64,000 nt of DNA from Clostridium ragsdalei P11. GTDB lineage: Bacteria > Bacillota > Clostridia > Clostridiales > Clostridiaceae. Below the pieces are notes generated by a model, which had not been told where the DNA came from, searched no databases, and was given only the letters and a program-made list of their open reading frames with translations. The translations under genes were made by a program, and so were the position numbers. Shown here piece by piece: positions 34,822-45,949 of the stretch (its first letter is position 1; each line of letters starts with the position of its first letter). The stretch is taken from contig NZ_LROS01000044.1 of NCBI RefSeq assembly GCF_001675165.1, positions 124,001 through 188,000 on the forward strand, read 5' to 3'.

Positions 34822-36234
34822 TTACTTAACTTGAAATTCGGGTATGTTTATTTTATCTGTATTTGAAGCCTTTATAACTCCTTTATATTTTCCAGCGTCA
34901 AGTATAGTATTTAAATTCATAGAACCTGTAGTCTGATCTATATACTTAAGATTTCCATCTTCATCATATAAAGTAATAGTAACATAATCCGTATTATTCT
35001 TACTATTAGCCTGTATTGTTATAGACTTATTTGTATTCTCAGTAATAGTCAAATTAATTCCTTCATTACTTTTTCCATCAATGCTTACAAGTTTATCTCC
35101 TTGCTGTGTAGGTGTAGTATTTCCTCCACCACTGGATCCTCCTTGATGTATCGGGTTAGGATTTGGATTTGGATTCGGGTTGGAATTTTTATTGTTATAT
35201 TGCTTAACAACACCACTGACAACTGTATCAGGAACTACCATAGTGCCCCCTAGTGCTGTAACAACTGTTTTTTGAGACATATTAGACACTATAAAATTTG
35301 CACTATTTGAATTCATAGTTTTATAAATCAGAACTAATGGAGCCGACTTCTGTGCTGCAAGGGCTGCACCTGAAAGGGCATCTGCAAATTCATTTCCATT
35401 AGGGCCATCTCCTTCTGCAACATATACGTTGTCAAAGTTAAGATCAGACTTAAAATTCTGAAGTATATCAAGATTTGTATCAAACCTTGTAGCACCTCCA
35501 ATCCTCTCAGCATTTGGTAGTGAATTCTTCACATCATCTTTAATAACAGCAGTGCCACCTACTACGTAAGTTTTGCTTACACTTTGCCCCTTTATATAAT
35601 TTTCAACTACATCTGGCATACTGTTACTTCTAGTTAAAAGTATTGGCATACCTTTGCTTGCAGCTATAGGAGCTATGGAAAGGCTATCTGCATAACCGCC
35701 TCCCGAAGTAACTACAACACTACTTACGCTCCCAAGTTTTTGCGCTATTTTTACAGAAGTTTCATACCTGTCTGCCCCACCAAGTCTTTCAACATTACTT
35801 ATTCCAATATTTTTAAGTTGAGCTGTAACATCGTCTGATAAAGAACCTGTTCCCCCTATTACAAATGCATTTTTAGCTTTAAGTCTTTTAAGCTCATCTA
35901 TAGTGCTTCCACTGAGTGAATCCTTACTAGAAAGAATTATAGGTGCATTGTTCTTTTTAGCAAGGGGTGCAGCACAAAGGGCATCTGCATACCCATACCC
36001 CTGTGCTATAACTACTGTGTCTGCTCCATTTTCCCATCCATTTCCACTTATCTTAAGTGAAGTTTCTATTCTATTATTTCCTGAAATTCTATCTTCTGTT
36101 ACAGCTGCATCAGCATCTGTATTCGCCGCAGAAGTGCTTGAAGCCGTCTCCGCACTTACACTGCCTCCAAATCCTGATACCGCAATGCCTAATACAAATA
36201 AAGGCGTAATAACTTTACTGACAATTTTTTTCAT
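34822..36234 (-). CDS. CWB2 wall protein with short C-terminal domain
   Basis: 470 residues. Signal peptide (1-29), three CWB2 repeats (about 45-355; RISGNNRIETSL, VVIAQGYGYADALCAAPLA, AFVIGGTGSLSDD), an Asn-Pro repeat linker then Gly-rich (358-390), and a 75-residue C-terminal domain ending FQVK that matches the end of the 32308-34272 protein. It is the last gene of the run that starts after riboswitch 4, and ends 141 bp before the core of riboswitch 3. It has no toroid or DUF4430 domain; a wall-scaffold role is likely. Confidence 0.8.
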   Translation of the reverse strand: MKKIVSKVITPLFVLGIAVSGFGGSVSAETASSTSAANTDADAAVTEDRISGNNRIETSLKISGNGWENGADTVVIAQGYGYADALCAAPLAKKNNAPIILSSKDSLSGSTIDELKRLKAKNAFVIGGTGSLSDDVTAQLKNIGISNVERLGGADRYETSVKIAQKLGSVSSVVVTSGGGYADSLSIAPIAASKGMPILLTRSNSMPDVVENYIKGQSVSKTYVVGGTAVIKDDVKNSLPNAERIGGATRFDTNLDILQNFKSDLNFDNVYVAEGDGPNGNEFADALSGAALAAQKSAPLVLIYKTMNSNSANFIVSNMSQKTVVTALGGTMVVPDTVVSGVVKQYNNKNSNPNPNPNPNPIHQGGSSGGGNTTPTQQGDKLVSIDGKSNEGINLTITENTNKSITIQANSKNNTDYVTITLYDEDGNLKYIDQTTGSMNLNTILDAGKYKGVIKASNTDKINIPEFQVK

Positions 36235-36379
36235 ACTGACCTCCTTAAATTAATCGTAAACTAATTATTATATATAATTTTATTACCAATTTACCTCACA
36301 ATTTGGTAGCAGATCTTTAAATCCTACTTAATATCATAATCTATATCCATTCTATATAACTAAAACTATTTTAAATTAG

Positions 36380-39286
36380 TTATTTACCTGTATCGCTAAT
36401 TGGTATGGTTATAACATCAGAAATAGGTTTCATATCGTCCAAATTATTCCAAACAAATGCCCTTATTTCATAGTTTCCTTGTGTTGGAAGTTTCATACTA
36501 CCCGTTAAATCAGCTGAATCTCCTACTGGAATATTCTTATGTGCAGATACACAACTTATAAACTTATTATTATCTTTATTAAACAATGACAATATCAATG
36601 AAGCTTCTTGGGTCTCTGTAGAATTATTTTTTACATTTATAGATATTTTAGCATCATTTCCAAGTTTAAACGTTGTACCTTTCGCTAAATCAGTAGTTAT
36701 CTGCATGGATTTATCTTCCTTGCTATTATCTGTAACCGTTACGGTACATGATGCTGTTTTTCCTCCGTCTTCAGTAGTTGCTGTTATAGTTGCTGTTCCC
36801 GCCGCTAATCCTGTTACCTTTCCTGTATTGTCAACTGCTGCTATATCTGTTTTATCACTTGTCCATTTCATGTTTTTATTAGTGGCATCTTCCGGTGCAA
36901 CTGTTGCTGTAAGCTGAACCGTACTTCCCTTTTCTACGCTTGCACTTGTTTTATCTAAATCTATTTTTGTTACCTTTGTAACTGGTGCATCCTGTGGTAC
37001 AAAATTATACATAGATCCTTTTCCTTCTTTAAACAATTTATATGCAGTTATTCCCGTAAAGCCTGCTGCTGTTGTTCCTGGATCATTGTATCCATTATAC
37101 ATAAAGCCAGTTTTATCACTAGCAGCAGAACTTAATAATACATCCACAGGATTCTTACCGTTTTTTACAAATCTACTATCTGTTACCGGGTCTATTCCCA
37201 TGGCACATAATCCCATTATTGTGCTAGCTGTCATAGAAGTATTTGATGAAGCATTACTTGTCGCATCGAACCCTCCATCTGGAGTTTGTCTGTTTTCTAA
37301 AAGCTGGATTGCTTTGTCCAATGCTGTTTTTACATCAGCATTTGTACTATAATATGGTGCAAGTGCTGTCATTACAATTGCTGTGGTACTTGACATTGAA
37401 CCTATTGTTGGTGGCCAGCTATTTGTATTCCAGCCTCCATCACTTTTTTGTTTACTCAATAACTTTTGTATTAGATTTGCTCTAGTCCATGGTGCAGTAT
37501 CAGGTACATTGAATTTTCCTGAATTCAATGTTATAAGTGCATATGCCCAATTTACTTCATTTCCCAACCCCATAATATCTTGCGATAGAGTTTTACTATC
37601 GTATATTTTCTCTATGAGATTTATTCCTCCAAAATTTGTTGGATCTTTTCCTGCTGCTATTACAGTAAGTGTTATTCCTTCACACTTTTGAATATCATCT
37701 TTCACATAGTCACCACTACCTGTTAACAAATAATTAGGATCTTGTTTTATCTTATTCTCCTGGTCTGTCAAGTAACTTTCAGGTATTGCTTTGCCTGCTT
37801 TAATTAAATCAAACATATGCCATGCATCATCTGTACGTGTTTCAAAAGTTGGGCTTATTCCATCTATAAGTCCGTTTATTGTACTTATATAATCACCTGA
37901 TTGTGAAGCAGAAGTTACAGTAATTGAACACTTAGTAGTAATATCTTTATTATCATCTGATGCTGCTGTTATATCTGCTGTTCCTGCTTTTACCGCTGTT
38001 ACCTTTCCATTTGCATCTACTGTTGCTATTGATGTATCGCTGCTTGTCCAATTTACTTTTTGATTAGTTGCATCTTTAGGCGTTATTGTTGGTGTAAGCT
38101 GTAATGTATCTCCTTCTTTTAAGCTTGCACTTGTTTTATCTAAATCTATTTTTGTTACCTTTGTAACTAATGTTCCTTGTGTCACAGTCACACTGCAAAG
38201 TCCACTGTAAGTGCTGTCACTGGCCTTTGCATAAACATATGCCGTTCCCGGTTTTACTCCTGTTACTTCACCTTTATCTGAAACTGTTACCACACTGGTA
38301 TCTGTACTTCCCCATGTAATAGTTTTATCTGAGGGTATCTCTGAAGTAATTGTTTGTGCTTCTCCTGTTTTTAAAGATAATGTACTGGATGATAATTTTC
38401 CATCCTGTCCATAAAGGTATGTTAATCCTGTAATATCTCCCCATCTATCTTCGTAAGCAGATGTTAGCGTTGTGCCCCTGGCATCTATTACTAGACCGGT
38501 ATCTCCTGTAAAACTATCTTGTAGGCCACTTTGGTTAATATTACCTGGCAGTTTTATATATTTTAGCGAAGGACATGACATAAAAGAACGGCTCCCTATG
38601 CCTGTAACTCCATCTTGTAAAGTAACATTTGCAAGATTTGTACATCCCATAAATGCACTTGTGCCTATAAGTGTTTTAGTTGGAATAGTTATAGAAGTAA
38701 GTCCTGTACACCCGTCAAACATAGATGGCATAATATTTGTTATATTCTCAGGTAAAACTATTGATTTCAAATTACCGCAGTTATAAAATTGACCCCTTGT
38801 ACTTAAACTAGCCATATTGTCTACTGAATATACAATTCCTTTGCATCCACTAAAGTTCAAACTCTTTGCTGTCGTCCAGTCAAAATATTTTTGATCAAAT
38901 CCTGCATATGTTATAGCTGTATTGTTGGATAAATTTATGGATGTTACTCCTGTAAGATATTTCATTACAGCCATATCACTATCTGTAATATTAGAATTTG
39001 ACAGGTCAACTTCTCCTTTTATTGATGCCAGGTCAACTGCTGTTAAGTCTCCTGTATAATCACTGCCTTTTCCTGCTGCTTGTCCAAGTTTACTCTTTAA
39101 TGTTGTATTTGTAATATTTATGCCCTGGCTGCTATCTGTTGTAGGCTCTTGTGTTGCACTTGCAACAGATGTACCTGTATTTGAAGCTTCTGCATAGGTA
39201 TGGTTCAAGCCCAATAAATCTACTGTAACAAATGTAGAACATACCATAGAAACACAGATTAGCATCTTAATTTTCTTTTTTAACAT
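36380..39286 (-). CDS. Secreted leucine-rich-repeat, Big2 and alpha/alpha-toroid protein
   Basis: 968 residues. Signal peptide (1-33). An LRR_5/BspA-like region (about 50-290) has CKGIVYSVDNM, NCGNLKSIVLPENI, GCTGLTSITIPTKT and GCTNLANVTLQDGV. Two Big2 domains follow (about 300-460). The alpha/alpha toroid (about 465-775) diverges from the operon-3 proteins but keeps LTVIAAGKDPTNFGG and TPDGGFDATSN. A Big2 domain (780-855) and the shared C-terminal domain (860-968, TTFKLGNDAKISINVKNNS) complete it. The LRR cassette also occurs inside the 45950-50518 protein. Probably B12-regulated through riboswitch 4. Confidence 0.78.
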   Translation of the reverse strand: MLKKKIKMLICVSMVCSTFVTVDLLGLNHTYAEASNTGTSVASATQEPTTDSSQGINITNTTLKSKLGQAAGKGSDYTGDLTAVDLASIKGEVDLSNSNITDSDMAVMKYLTGVTSINLSNNTAITYAGFDQKYFDWTTAKSLNFSGCKGIVYSVDNMASLSTRGQFYNCGNLKSIVLPENITNIMPSMFDGCTGLTSITIPTKTLIGTSAFMGCTNLANVTLQDGVTGIGSRSFMSCPSLKYIKLPGNINQSGLQDSFTGDTGLVIDARGTTLTSAYEDRWGDITGLTYLYGQDGKLSSSTLSLKTGEAQTITSEIPSDKTITWGSTDTSVVTVSDKGEVTGVKPGTAYVYAKASDSTYSGLCSVTVTQGTLVTKVTKIDLDKTSASLKEGDTLQLTPTITPKDATNQKVNWTSSDTSIATVDANGKVTAVKAGTADITAASDDNKDITTKCSITVTSASQSGDYISTINGLIDGISPTFETRTDDAWHMFDLIKAGKAIPESYLTDQENKIKQDPNYLLTGSGDYVKDDIQKCEGITLTVIAAGKDPTNFGGINLIEKIYDSKTLSQDIMGLGNEVNWAYALITLNSGKFNVPDTAPWTRANLIQKLLSKQKSDGGWNTNSWPPTIGSMSSTTAIVMTALAPYYSTNADVKTALDKAIQLLENRQTPDGGFDATSNASSNTSMTASTIMGLCAMGIDPVTDSRFVKNGKNPVDVLLSSAASDKTGFMYNGYNDPGTTAAGFTGITAYKLFKEGKGSMYNFVPQDAPVTKVTKIDLDKTSASVEKGSTVQLTATVAPEDATNKNMKWTSDKTDIAAVDNTGKVTGLAAGTATITATTEDGGKTASCTVTVTDNSKEDKSMQITTDLAKGTTFKLGNDAKISINVKNNSTETQEASLILSLFNKDNNKFISCVSAHKNIPVGDSADLTGSMKLPTQGNYEIRAFVWNNLDDMKPISDVITIPISDTGK

Positions 39287-39378
39287 TTTATCATCTCCAT
39301 GTATATAATTTAAATTTCTACCTAAACATTAATTATCTATCTTGTCCAATAAATATACTTATAAAATTTAGAAATCTT

Positions 39379-42303
39379 TTACTTGTTTGACTGGACAGGT
39401 ACATCTATAACATTGGAAAGGGGATTCATATTTTCAAGACTGTCCCATATAAATGCCTTTATTTTATATATTCCCTCTTCTGGAAGCTTCATAATGCCTG
39501 TTAAAATAGATGAATCTCCATTTTTAATCATCTGTTTGCCACATACATAATTGATAAATTTACCATTCTCATCATATAGTGCCACTAATAACGATGCATC
39601 CTGGTCTTTACCAGAATTATTTTCTGCCTTTACAGATACCTTTGCATCATCACCCAATTTAAATGAACTGTCCTTTGTAAGGTTAGTTATCTTTATTGGT
39701 TTTGTTTCATCTTGAGATCCTGATACCTTTTTCTCTGCTTCAGTTAACTTGCCTACTGTTTCCTGCTTCATGGATGATTTTTGTGCATCACTTAAGGCAT
39801 CATACAATTTCTCTACTGCATCAACCTTGTCTTTATCGGCTGAAGTAAGCTTGCCTACATCTGGAAGTGCTGCTATGGCATTATTTACAGGCACTGTAGA
39901 ATTCTTCACATCTGTACAGTCAAATATTGAATTTCTTCCTTCATATGCCCTTACAAGTGAATCAAGTCCCCTGCACATCTGTGAAGGATCATAAGTTGAG
40001 TCATCAAATGTAGTAGTACCTTTTTCAATGTCATAAAACTTCAGTGCCCCATCTAAAATAGTCTGCCCATTCTTTATATATTTCTTGTCAAATATATTGA
40101 CATGTGCCATACCAAGGTTTATATATACCTGGGCATTGGTCCACGGATTGTTATAGTCATATCCCCCGTAGAAAGAACCCAGGTAAGTTTGTGAGTTTGA
40201 GATATGATTAAATTCATAATCTATGGCTTGCTTTACATCATAATATTTATCTCCTGGTTTTGCATCCGGATCATAATAGGCTGTAATTGGCTGGTACACC
40301 ATAGTTCTCATATCAGGTACAGCATTTACTGGCCCAATAGAACCATCTGCAGCTATTGGACTTATTTTAGCCCAACCATGCATATCAGCTTCTAAATCAC
40401 TCTGCGTAATATGATTTCCATCTTTTGAAACATAGTCAATATAATTATAAGAAGTCAATGCAAAATCTGCATACTGTGGTGTAAAATACTGGACTGACGC
40501 TTTTAAATATGCTTTATTTGATATAATATTCAGCAAATCATAAGCCTTTATATCCCTAGGGTCATATCCTATGGAAGTAATCGCCAGAACTAACTTTTCC
40601 CATTCTGTCATCTTTACATCCTGTGCCTGTATGCCTGCGTCTTTCATCTTCTGCAGGCCAGTCTGTATACTTTTAAACCAATCATCATAAAAACCAGGTT
40701 TTATCCCACTATACCCTGAACGGGCTGATGAAAATACCCCCCAGTCTGAATCTGAAAAAACAATTGTACCTTCTTTTCCTTCTCTTGAAGCCTTATCACC
40801 ACTCCAGCTGAAATCATTTACTTTATCAATACCTAACTTAGATGCTAATTTGCTGTAGAGGATATCTTCTGCCTTTTTAGCATTTTCTATCTGCTGCTTT
40901 TCTTCAGTTTCTGTAGGTGCTGCCGCCCCATTATCTTTAAGTCTGGCATTAGAAACTGAAACCTTACCTACAACAAATTGATATTCATCATTTGTGTCAT
41001 AAGTAATTTTAAAATCGCCGCCGCTAAGCTTTACAGGCGTTTCTCCAATAGTTGGTGCCGAAAAGTCTGCATTTCCGCCATAGCTAACCTTAACATTATA
41101 TTTACCTATTAAATCATTATATTGGTTATCTTCAGGAACCAAATTTATATTTGTTATTGTAGTTCTTAAATTTTTAGCTACAGAAGCACTAGTGTCATAC
41201 ATTTTATCTGCGGCTGTTACCTGGAGATCCAGTACCACCTTAGTTGCCTGTTTTACTATATTTCCAGAGTTTAAATATGGATAGCCGCCGTTTATGGAAG
41301 AATCTATTTTCCAGGTTTTATCAAAGTCAAAGCCCATTGCAGTATAAGTATCTTTATTCTGCATTTCTTCTGTAGTATAGGCTTTTGGATCTATAGAAGT
41401 GTCCCTCTCATTCCATGCATCCCCTACGACATCTTTATCATATGCACAGGTTGCTTCAGACGTCATAACTCGAGCATTCGAATCATAATAAGCTAAATTA
41501 ACAATTGGATTACAAGTAGAAACATCAATTCCGTCTTTTTGATAAGTATAATTTCCTGTAAATTTGCCATAAAAATAGCAGTGATCTAATACTTTGCCGC
41601 CATATCCACAAATTCCTGCACGCTTACTCTGCCCTGATGATTGGTTATTAAAAGTCACATTACTGTAACAATCTTCTACACATCCTGGGTATATAATGCT
41701 ACTGTTCCGTTTTTGCCTCGTATTACAGCCAACTATTCCTGCTATCCACCCAAAGCCATCCTTGGTTGTGATTGTTCCTGTTGAAGAACAGCGGGTAATT
41801 GTACCGTCTCCTTCATTTGCAATTAATCCATAATCTCCCAAACATCCAAGATCTGCTGCTGTAGTTATAATTTCTTTTCCATCTTTAATAACTACATCGG
41901 CATCAATTCTAACATTTTCAATAATAGTATTTTTACAAATAACTGCAAATAAACCGGACTTTGCATCATTATAGTTACTTATAGTATGAAAGTTACCATT
42001 AAAGGTTCCATTAAATTCATTTGAAGTTGTAAAAGAATTTAATGCAGCAGTTGATTTACTTATATCAATATCCTGGGTTAAAAATACAGTCTTACCTGAA
42101 TAATCTATTCCATTATCAATATCTTTTCTAAGTTTATTCAAGTCATCTACCGAACTTACAGTGTAATTTCCACCTGCATCCTGAGATAACGAAGGCGTTG
42201 ATGTTATTTGGGCAGTATCTGCCATAGCCGTATATGGTACAAATATCATTAATGTAAATGTCAGCATCATAACAAAGCTAACTTTTTTCCATATTTTTTT
42301 CAT
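39379..42303 (-). CDS. Secreted beta-helix/alpha-toroid protein, family copy 1
   Basis: 974 residues from the ATG at 42303, which has AGAAAGGAGAAC upstream; the frame extends 24 codons further without a ribosome site. Signal peptide (1-29), beta-helix-like region of GLUG type (about 40-350; YTVSSVDDLNKLR, FNGTFNGNFHTISNY, NTIIENVRIDADV). Linker domain (360-470). A divergent alpha/alpha toroid (475-800; KMTEWEKLVLAITSIGYDPRDI). A helical segment (SADKDKVDAVEKLYDALS) and the shared C-terminal domain (870-974). Close paralogue of the 42350 protein, 46 bp downstream of it. Confidence 0.8.
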   Translation of the reverse strand: MKKIWKKVSFVMMLTFTLMIFVPYTAMADTAQITSTPSLSQDAGGNYTVSSVDDLNKLRKDIDNGIDYSGKTVFLTQDIDISKSTAALNSFTTSNEFNGTFNGNFHTISNYNDAKSGLFAVICKNTIIENVRIDADVVIKDGKEIITTAADLGCLGDYGLIANEGDGTITRCSSTGTITTKDGFGWIAGIVGCNTRQKRNSSIIYPGCVEDCYSNVTFNNQSSGQSKRAGICGYGGKVLDHCYFYGKFTGNYTYQKDGIDVSTCNPIVNLAYYDSNARVMTSEATCAYDKDVVGDAWNERDTSIDPKAYTTEEMQNKDTYTAMGFDFDKTWKIDSSINGGYPYLNSGNIVKQATKVVLDLQVTAADKMYDTSASVAKNLRTTITNINLVPEDNQYNDLIGKYNVKVSYGGNADFSAPTIGETPVKLSGGDFKITYDTNDEYQFVVGKVSVSNARLKDNGAAAPTETEEKQQIENAKKAEDILYSKLASKLGIDKVNDFSWSGDKASREGKEGTIVFSDSDWGVFSSARSGYSGIKPGFYDDWFKSIQTGLQKMKDAGIQAQDVKMTEWEKLVLAITSIGYDPRDIKAYDLLNIISNKAYLKASVQYFTPQYADFALTSYNYIDYVSKDGNHITQSDLEADMHGWAKISPIAADGSIGPVNAVPDMRTMVYQPITAYYDPDAKPGDKYYDVKQAIDYEFNHISNSQTYLGSFYGGYDYNNPWTNAQVYINLGMAHVNIFDKKYIKNGQTILDGALKFYDIEKGTTTFDDSTYDPSQMCRGLDSLVRAYEGRNSIFDCTDVKNSTVPVNNAIAALPDVGKLTSADKDKVDAVEKLYDALSDAQKSSMKQETVGKLTEAEKKVSGSQDETKPIKITNLTKDSSFKLGDDAKVSVKAENNSGKDQDASLLVALYDENGKFINYVCGKQMIKNGDSSILTGIMKLPEEGIYKIKAFIWDSLENMNPLSNVIDVPVQSNK

Positions 42304-42349
42304 TTTGTTCTCCTTTCTAAGTTTCAAAACAAAAACTTTTTGAAATCTT

Positions 42350-45298
42350 TTACTTGTTTGACTGAACAGGTACATCTATAATATCTGAGAGAGGGTTCAT
42401 ATTTTCAAGACTGTCCCATACAAATGCCTTTATTTTATATATTCCCTCTTCTGGAAGCTTCATAATGCCTGTTAAAATAGATGAATCTCCATTTTTAATC
42501 ATCTGTTTGCCACATACATAATTGATAAATTTACCGCCCTCATCATATAGTGCCACTAATAACGATGCATCCTGGTCTTTACCAGAATTATTTTCTGCCT
42601 TTACAGATACCTTTGCATCATCACCCAATTTAAATGAACTGTCCTTTGTAAGGTTAGTTATCTTTATTGGTTTTGTTTCACCCTGAGATCCTGATACCTT
42701 TTTCTCTGCTGTGGTTAACTTGTCCACTGTTTCCTGCTTCATGGATGATTTTTGTGCATCACTTAAGACATCATACAATTTTTCTACCCCATCAACTTTG
42801 TCTTTATCGGCTGACATAAGCTTATCTACATCTGGCAGTGCTGCTATGGCGTTATTTACAGGCACTGTTGAATTCTTCACATCTGTACAGTCAAATATTG
42901 AGTTTCTTCCTTCCGCTGCACGTACAAGGGAATCCAATCCTCTACATATCTGAGCTGGTTCATAGTCAGTGCTATTAAAACTTGTAGTGCCTTTTTGAAC
43001 ATCAAATCTTTGAACTAGTGCACCATCTATCATAGTTTTGCCATCTTTTATGTATTTCTTATCAAAAATATTGACATGTGCCATACCAAGGGTCATATAT
43101 ACCTGGGCATTTGTCCATGGATTGTTTAAGTCAAATCTGCCATCATTATCTGTAAAGCCTCCCCAGAAAGAACCTTTATAAGTCTGGGAATTTGAAATTT
43201 GAGCAAGTGCATAATCCATAGCCTGTTTTACATCATAGTACTTGTCCCCTTCTTTTGCATTTGCATCATAGTAGGGTGCCATTAACTGCAGCCCCATAGT
43301 CCACATATCAGATGAAGCATTTTCGGCTACTTTTGAGCCATCCTTACTTTGTCCACTGCAAGCACTTTTAGCAGCATCATGTATGCTCTTCTCAATATAA
43401 TCCTTATCAACGTGATTTCCGTCATTTGGAACATAATCAAGGTAATTATAAGAAGTTAATGCATAAATTGCATACTCATGTGAAAACATTTGAGCTGATA
43501 CATCTAAATACTTTTTATTTGATATAATATCCAATAAATCATAAGCTTTTATATCTCTCGGATCATATCCTATTGAAGTAATTGCTAAAAACAACTTTTC
43601 CCATTCTGTCATTTTTACATCCTGGGCTGTTATTCCTGCTTCTTTCATTTTCTGCAAGCCTGTCTGTATACTCTTAAACCAGTCATCATAATATCCTGCT
43701 CTTATTCCCGTATACCCTGAGCGGGCCGATGAAAATATTCCCCAGTCCTCATCTAAAAAAACAACATTTCCTTCTTTTCCCGGTTCAGTAGCTTTATCTC
43801 CAGCCCAGCTAAATTCAGGCACATCTCCTGCAATACCCAGCTTTTTACCTAATTTCGTATAAAGAATATCTTCTGCCTTTTTTGCATCTTCAATCTGCTG
43901 CTTTTCTTCATCTTGTGTAGGTAATGCTGTACCATCGTCAAGAAGTTTGGCAGTAGATGAAAGTACTTTGCCAAGTACAAATTGATAATCTTCAGTTGAA
44001 TCATAATTTATTTTGAGTTTGCTTGGCTCAATATTTATAGGAACATCTCCTATAGTTGGTGCATTGAAAAACACATCTCCACTGTAAGTTACAGTAACAT
44101 TATACTTGCTTATTAAATCTGCATCTTTATCAGACTCTGAAATTACCTTAAAAGTTGCCGTGGTTTTCAGACAATCATCTATATTTTTAATAGGCTCAGA
44201 ACCAGGTACAAATACTTTGTCATTAGCTGTTACCTGTATATCTACGGGTACTTTAGTTGCTACTTTATCTGTACCTGTATTTTCAGTATTTAAATAAGGA
44301 TACCCTCCATTTATAGACGGATCAATTTTCCACGTGTTATTAAAATCAAATCCCAGTTTAGTATAACTATCTTTATTTTTCATATCTTCGGTAGTATAAC
44401 CTTGTGCACCACTAGCGGTCTCATATATAGGTCCTAACACACCTTTATCATATGCACATGTATTTGCCATCGTTGTAACTTTAGTTTGCATATCATAATA
44501 AGTACTGCTCACAATTGGGGAGGTATCACCAGAATATCCTCCACTATTTCCAGTAAATTTACCATAGAAATAGCAATTATCTATTTTCTTACCAGTTTGT
44601 CCACAAATTCCTGAACGTATTATGGAATATTTTGCGTTTACTTCATTGTCAAAAGTCACATTACTATAACAATCTTCCAAGGTTCCTGCTGTCTCTAAAT
44701 TTTCCCCATCTACTAGTCTGTACAAGTCATCATTGCCAACTATTCCCGCTACACGATGACCACCTGTTGTTATAGTTTTAATTGTTCCTGTTGAAGAACA
44801 GCGAGCAATCGTACCCCCAGCTTCATTAGCAATTAATCCATACTCTGAAGCATCATGAGATTTTATAGTTGGATTTTCAGTAGTTACATTAGCATCAATT
44901 CTAACATTTTCTACAATACCATCTTTGTCTACAATCCCAAATAAACCTGACTTTGAATCTGTATAATTACTTATAGTGTAATATTTGCCATCAAAAGTAC
45001 CATTAAATCCTTTATTAGTAGTAAATGATTTTAAAGGCACATTTGATTTACTTATATCTATATCATTTTTCAATACAATTTTCTTACCACAATAGTCTAT
45101 TCCATTATCAATATCTCCCCTAAGTTTATTCAAATCCTCTACTGAACTTACAGTATAATTTCCATCTGTATCCTGATATAACGAGGGCATTGATGATGTT
45201 GTTGACGAAGTATCTGCCATAACCGTGTATGGTGCAAATGTCATTAATGTAAATATAAGCATCATAACAAAACTGGCCTTTTTCCATATCTTTTTCAT
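42350..45298 (-). CDS. Secreted beta-helix/alpha-toroid protein, family copy 2
   Basis: 982 residues with the same order as copy 1: signal peptide, beta-helix-like region, a linker with VTYSGDVFFNAPTIGDVP, a toroid around KMTEWEKLFLAITSIGYDPRDI, helical segment and C-terminal domain (DSSFKLGDDAKVSVKAENN). The last 110 residues are nearly identical to copy 1. It is the first gene after riboswitch 4, whose transcript should cover 45298 down to 34822. The leader between the terminators and the ATG contains AGGAGGTGGTGTACAAGC, shared with the riboswitch 5 leader. Confidence 0.8.
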   Translation of the reverse strand: MKKIWKKASFVMMLIFTLMTFAPYTVMADTSSTTSSMPSLYQDTDGNYTVSSVEDLNKLRGDIDNGIDYCGKKIVLKNDIDISKSNVPLKSFTTNKGFNGTFDGKYYTISNYTDSKSGLFGIVDKDGIVENVRIDANVTTENPTIKSHDASEYGLIANEAGGTIARCSSTGTIKTITTGGHRVAGIVGNDDLYRLVDGENLETAGTLEDCYSNVTFDNEVNAKYSIIRSGICGQTGKKIDNCYFYGKFTGNSGGYSGDTSPIVSSTYYDMQTKVTTMANTCAYDKGVLGPIYETASGAQGYTTEDMKNKDSYTKLGFDFNNTWKIDPSINGGYPYLNTENTGTDKVATKVPVDIQVTANDKVFVPGSEPIKNIDDCLKTTATFKVISESDKDADLISKYNVTVTYSGDVFFNAPTIGDVPINIEPSKLKINYDSTEDYQFVLGKVLSSTAKLLDDGTALPTQDEEKQQIEDAKKAEDILYTKLGKKLGIAGDVPEFSWAGDKATEPGKEGNVVFLDEDWGIFSSARSGYTGIRAGYYDDWFKSIQTGLQKMKEAGITAQDVKMTEWEKLFLAITSIGYDPRDIKAYDLLDIISNKKYLDVSAQMFSHEYAIYALTSYNYLDYVPNDGNHVDKDYIEKSIHDAAKSACSGQSKDGSKVAENASSDMWTMGLQLMAPYYDANAKEGDKYYDVKQAMDYALAQISNSQTYKGSFWGGFTDNDGRFDLNNPWTNAQVYMTLGMAHVNIFDKKYIKDGKTMIDGALVQRFDVQKGTTSFNSTDYEPAQICRGLDSLVRAAEGRNSIFDCTDVKNSTVPVNNAIAALPDVDKLMSADKDKVDGVEKLYDVLSDAQKSSMKQETVDKLTTAEKKVSGSQGETKPIKITNLTKDSSFKLGDDAKVSVKAENNSGKDQDASLLVALYDEGGKFINYVCGKQMIKNGDSSILTGIMKLPEEGIYKIKAFVWDSLENMNPLSDIIDVPVQSNK

Positions 45299-45441
45299 TT
45301 TCTTCTCCTTTCTAAATTCTAAAATTATGTACTATAAACTAATTTTAATATTATTAATTTTTAAGTTCTTGCTTGTACACCACCTCCTTAAAAAGATAAG
45401 CTTAAAATTTTCGAAGACTTTTTCTGAATTACAACAAAAGA

Positions 45442-45520
45442 GACCTTCTTTCGAAGGTCCCCTTTATAACATAGATAACTACATATAACTAATAAACTAA
45501 AAAAGAACCGCTAGGGTTCT
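45442..45520 (-). terminator. Tandem terminators of riboswitch 4 leader
   Basis: T1 at 45504-45520 (AGAACC, ggttct) and T2 at 45442-45459 (GACCTTC / GAAGGTC), each followed by T-runs on the minus strand. Both recur in the leaders of riboswitches 5 and 7, and T2 also after riboswitches 8 and 9. Confidence 0.8.
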
Positions 45521-45603
45521 CTCATGTCAATATAACCGTTTACTTTTAATTATAAACAGCTTAAATATAGTAACATCTTTCCCTCCGAAAGAATTAACAA
45601 CAT

Positions 45604-45764
45604 ATCAGGCAGGTTTCCTGGCTCAGATTCATTTTACTCCCCTGTCTTCCCGGATACATAAATCCAGTGACATAATTAGGGTTTCATCCTCCATACAGTA
45701 ACGGTGGGCTGCAGTGTTTCTTACACTTTTCCTTTTAACTATCATATTTGACAGCACCTAATAC
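45604..45764 (-). promoter_or_regulatory. Cobalamin riboswitch 4, controlling the 34.8-45.3 kb surface-protein genes
   Basis: B12 box AGCCAGGAAACCTGCCT. The body is nearly identical to riboswitch 3. The promoter is TTGACT (45819-45824), 17 bases, TATACT (45796-45801). Tandem terminators follow at 45442-45520, then the ATG of the 982-residue protein. Confidence 0.93.
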
Positions 45765-45902
45765 TAAATATTAAATTTTTATTACTTTTATGTTAAGTAT
45801 AAGACATATATTTTCCAAAGTCAACATAATATTCTATATATAATAGATAAAAATGTATTATAATACATATTCTACTATAACAATAATTCATATCTTTAAT
45901 TT

Positions 45903-45935
45903 ATGGGTTTTGCCAATATTTCTAGCAAAACCCAT
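45903..45935 (-). terminator. Terminator of the 1522-residue protein gene
   Basis: A perfect 11-bp stem ATGGGTTTTGC / GCAAAACCCAT just downstream of the stop. The same hairpin follows the related genes at 52694 and 56003, marking them as segmental duplicates. Confidence 0.75.
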
Positions 45936-45949
45936 CTTATAAAAGTCCT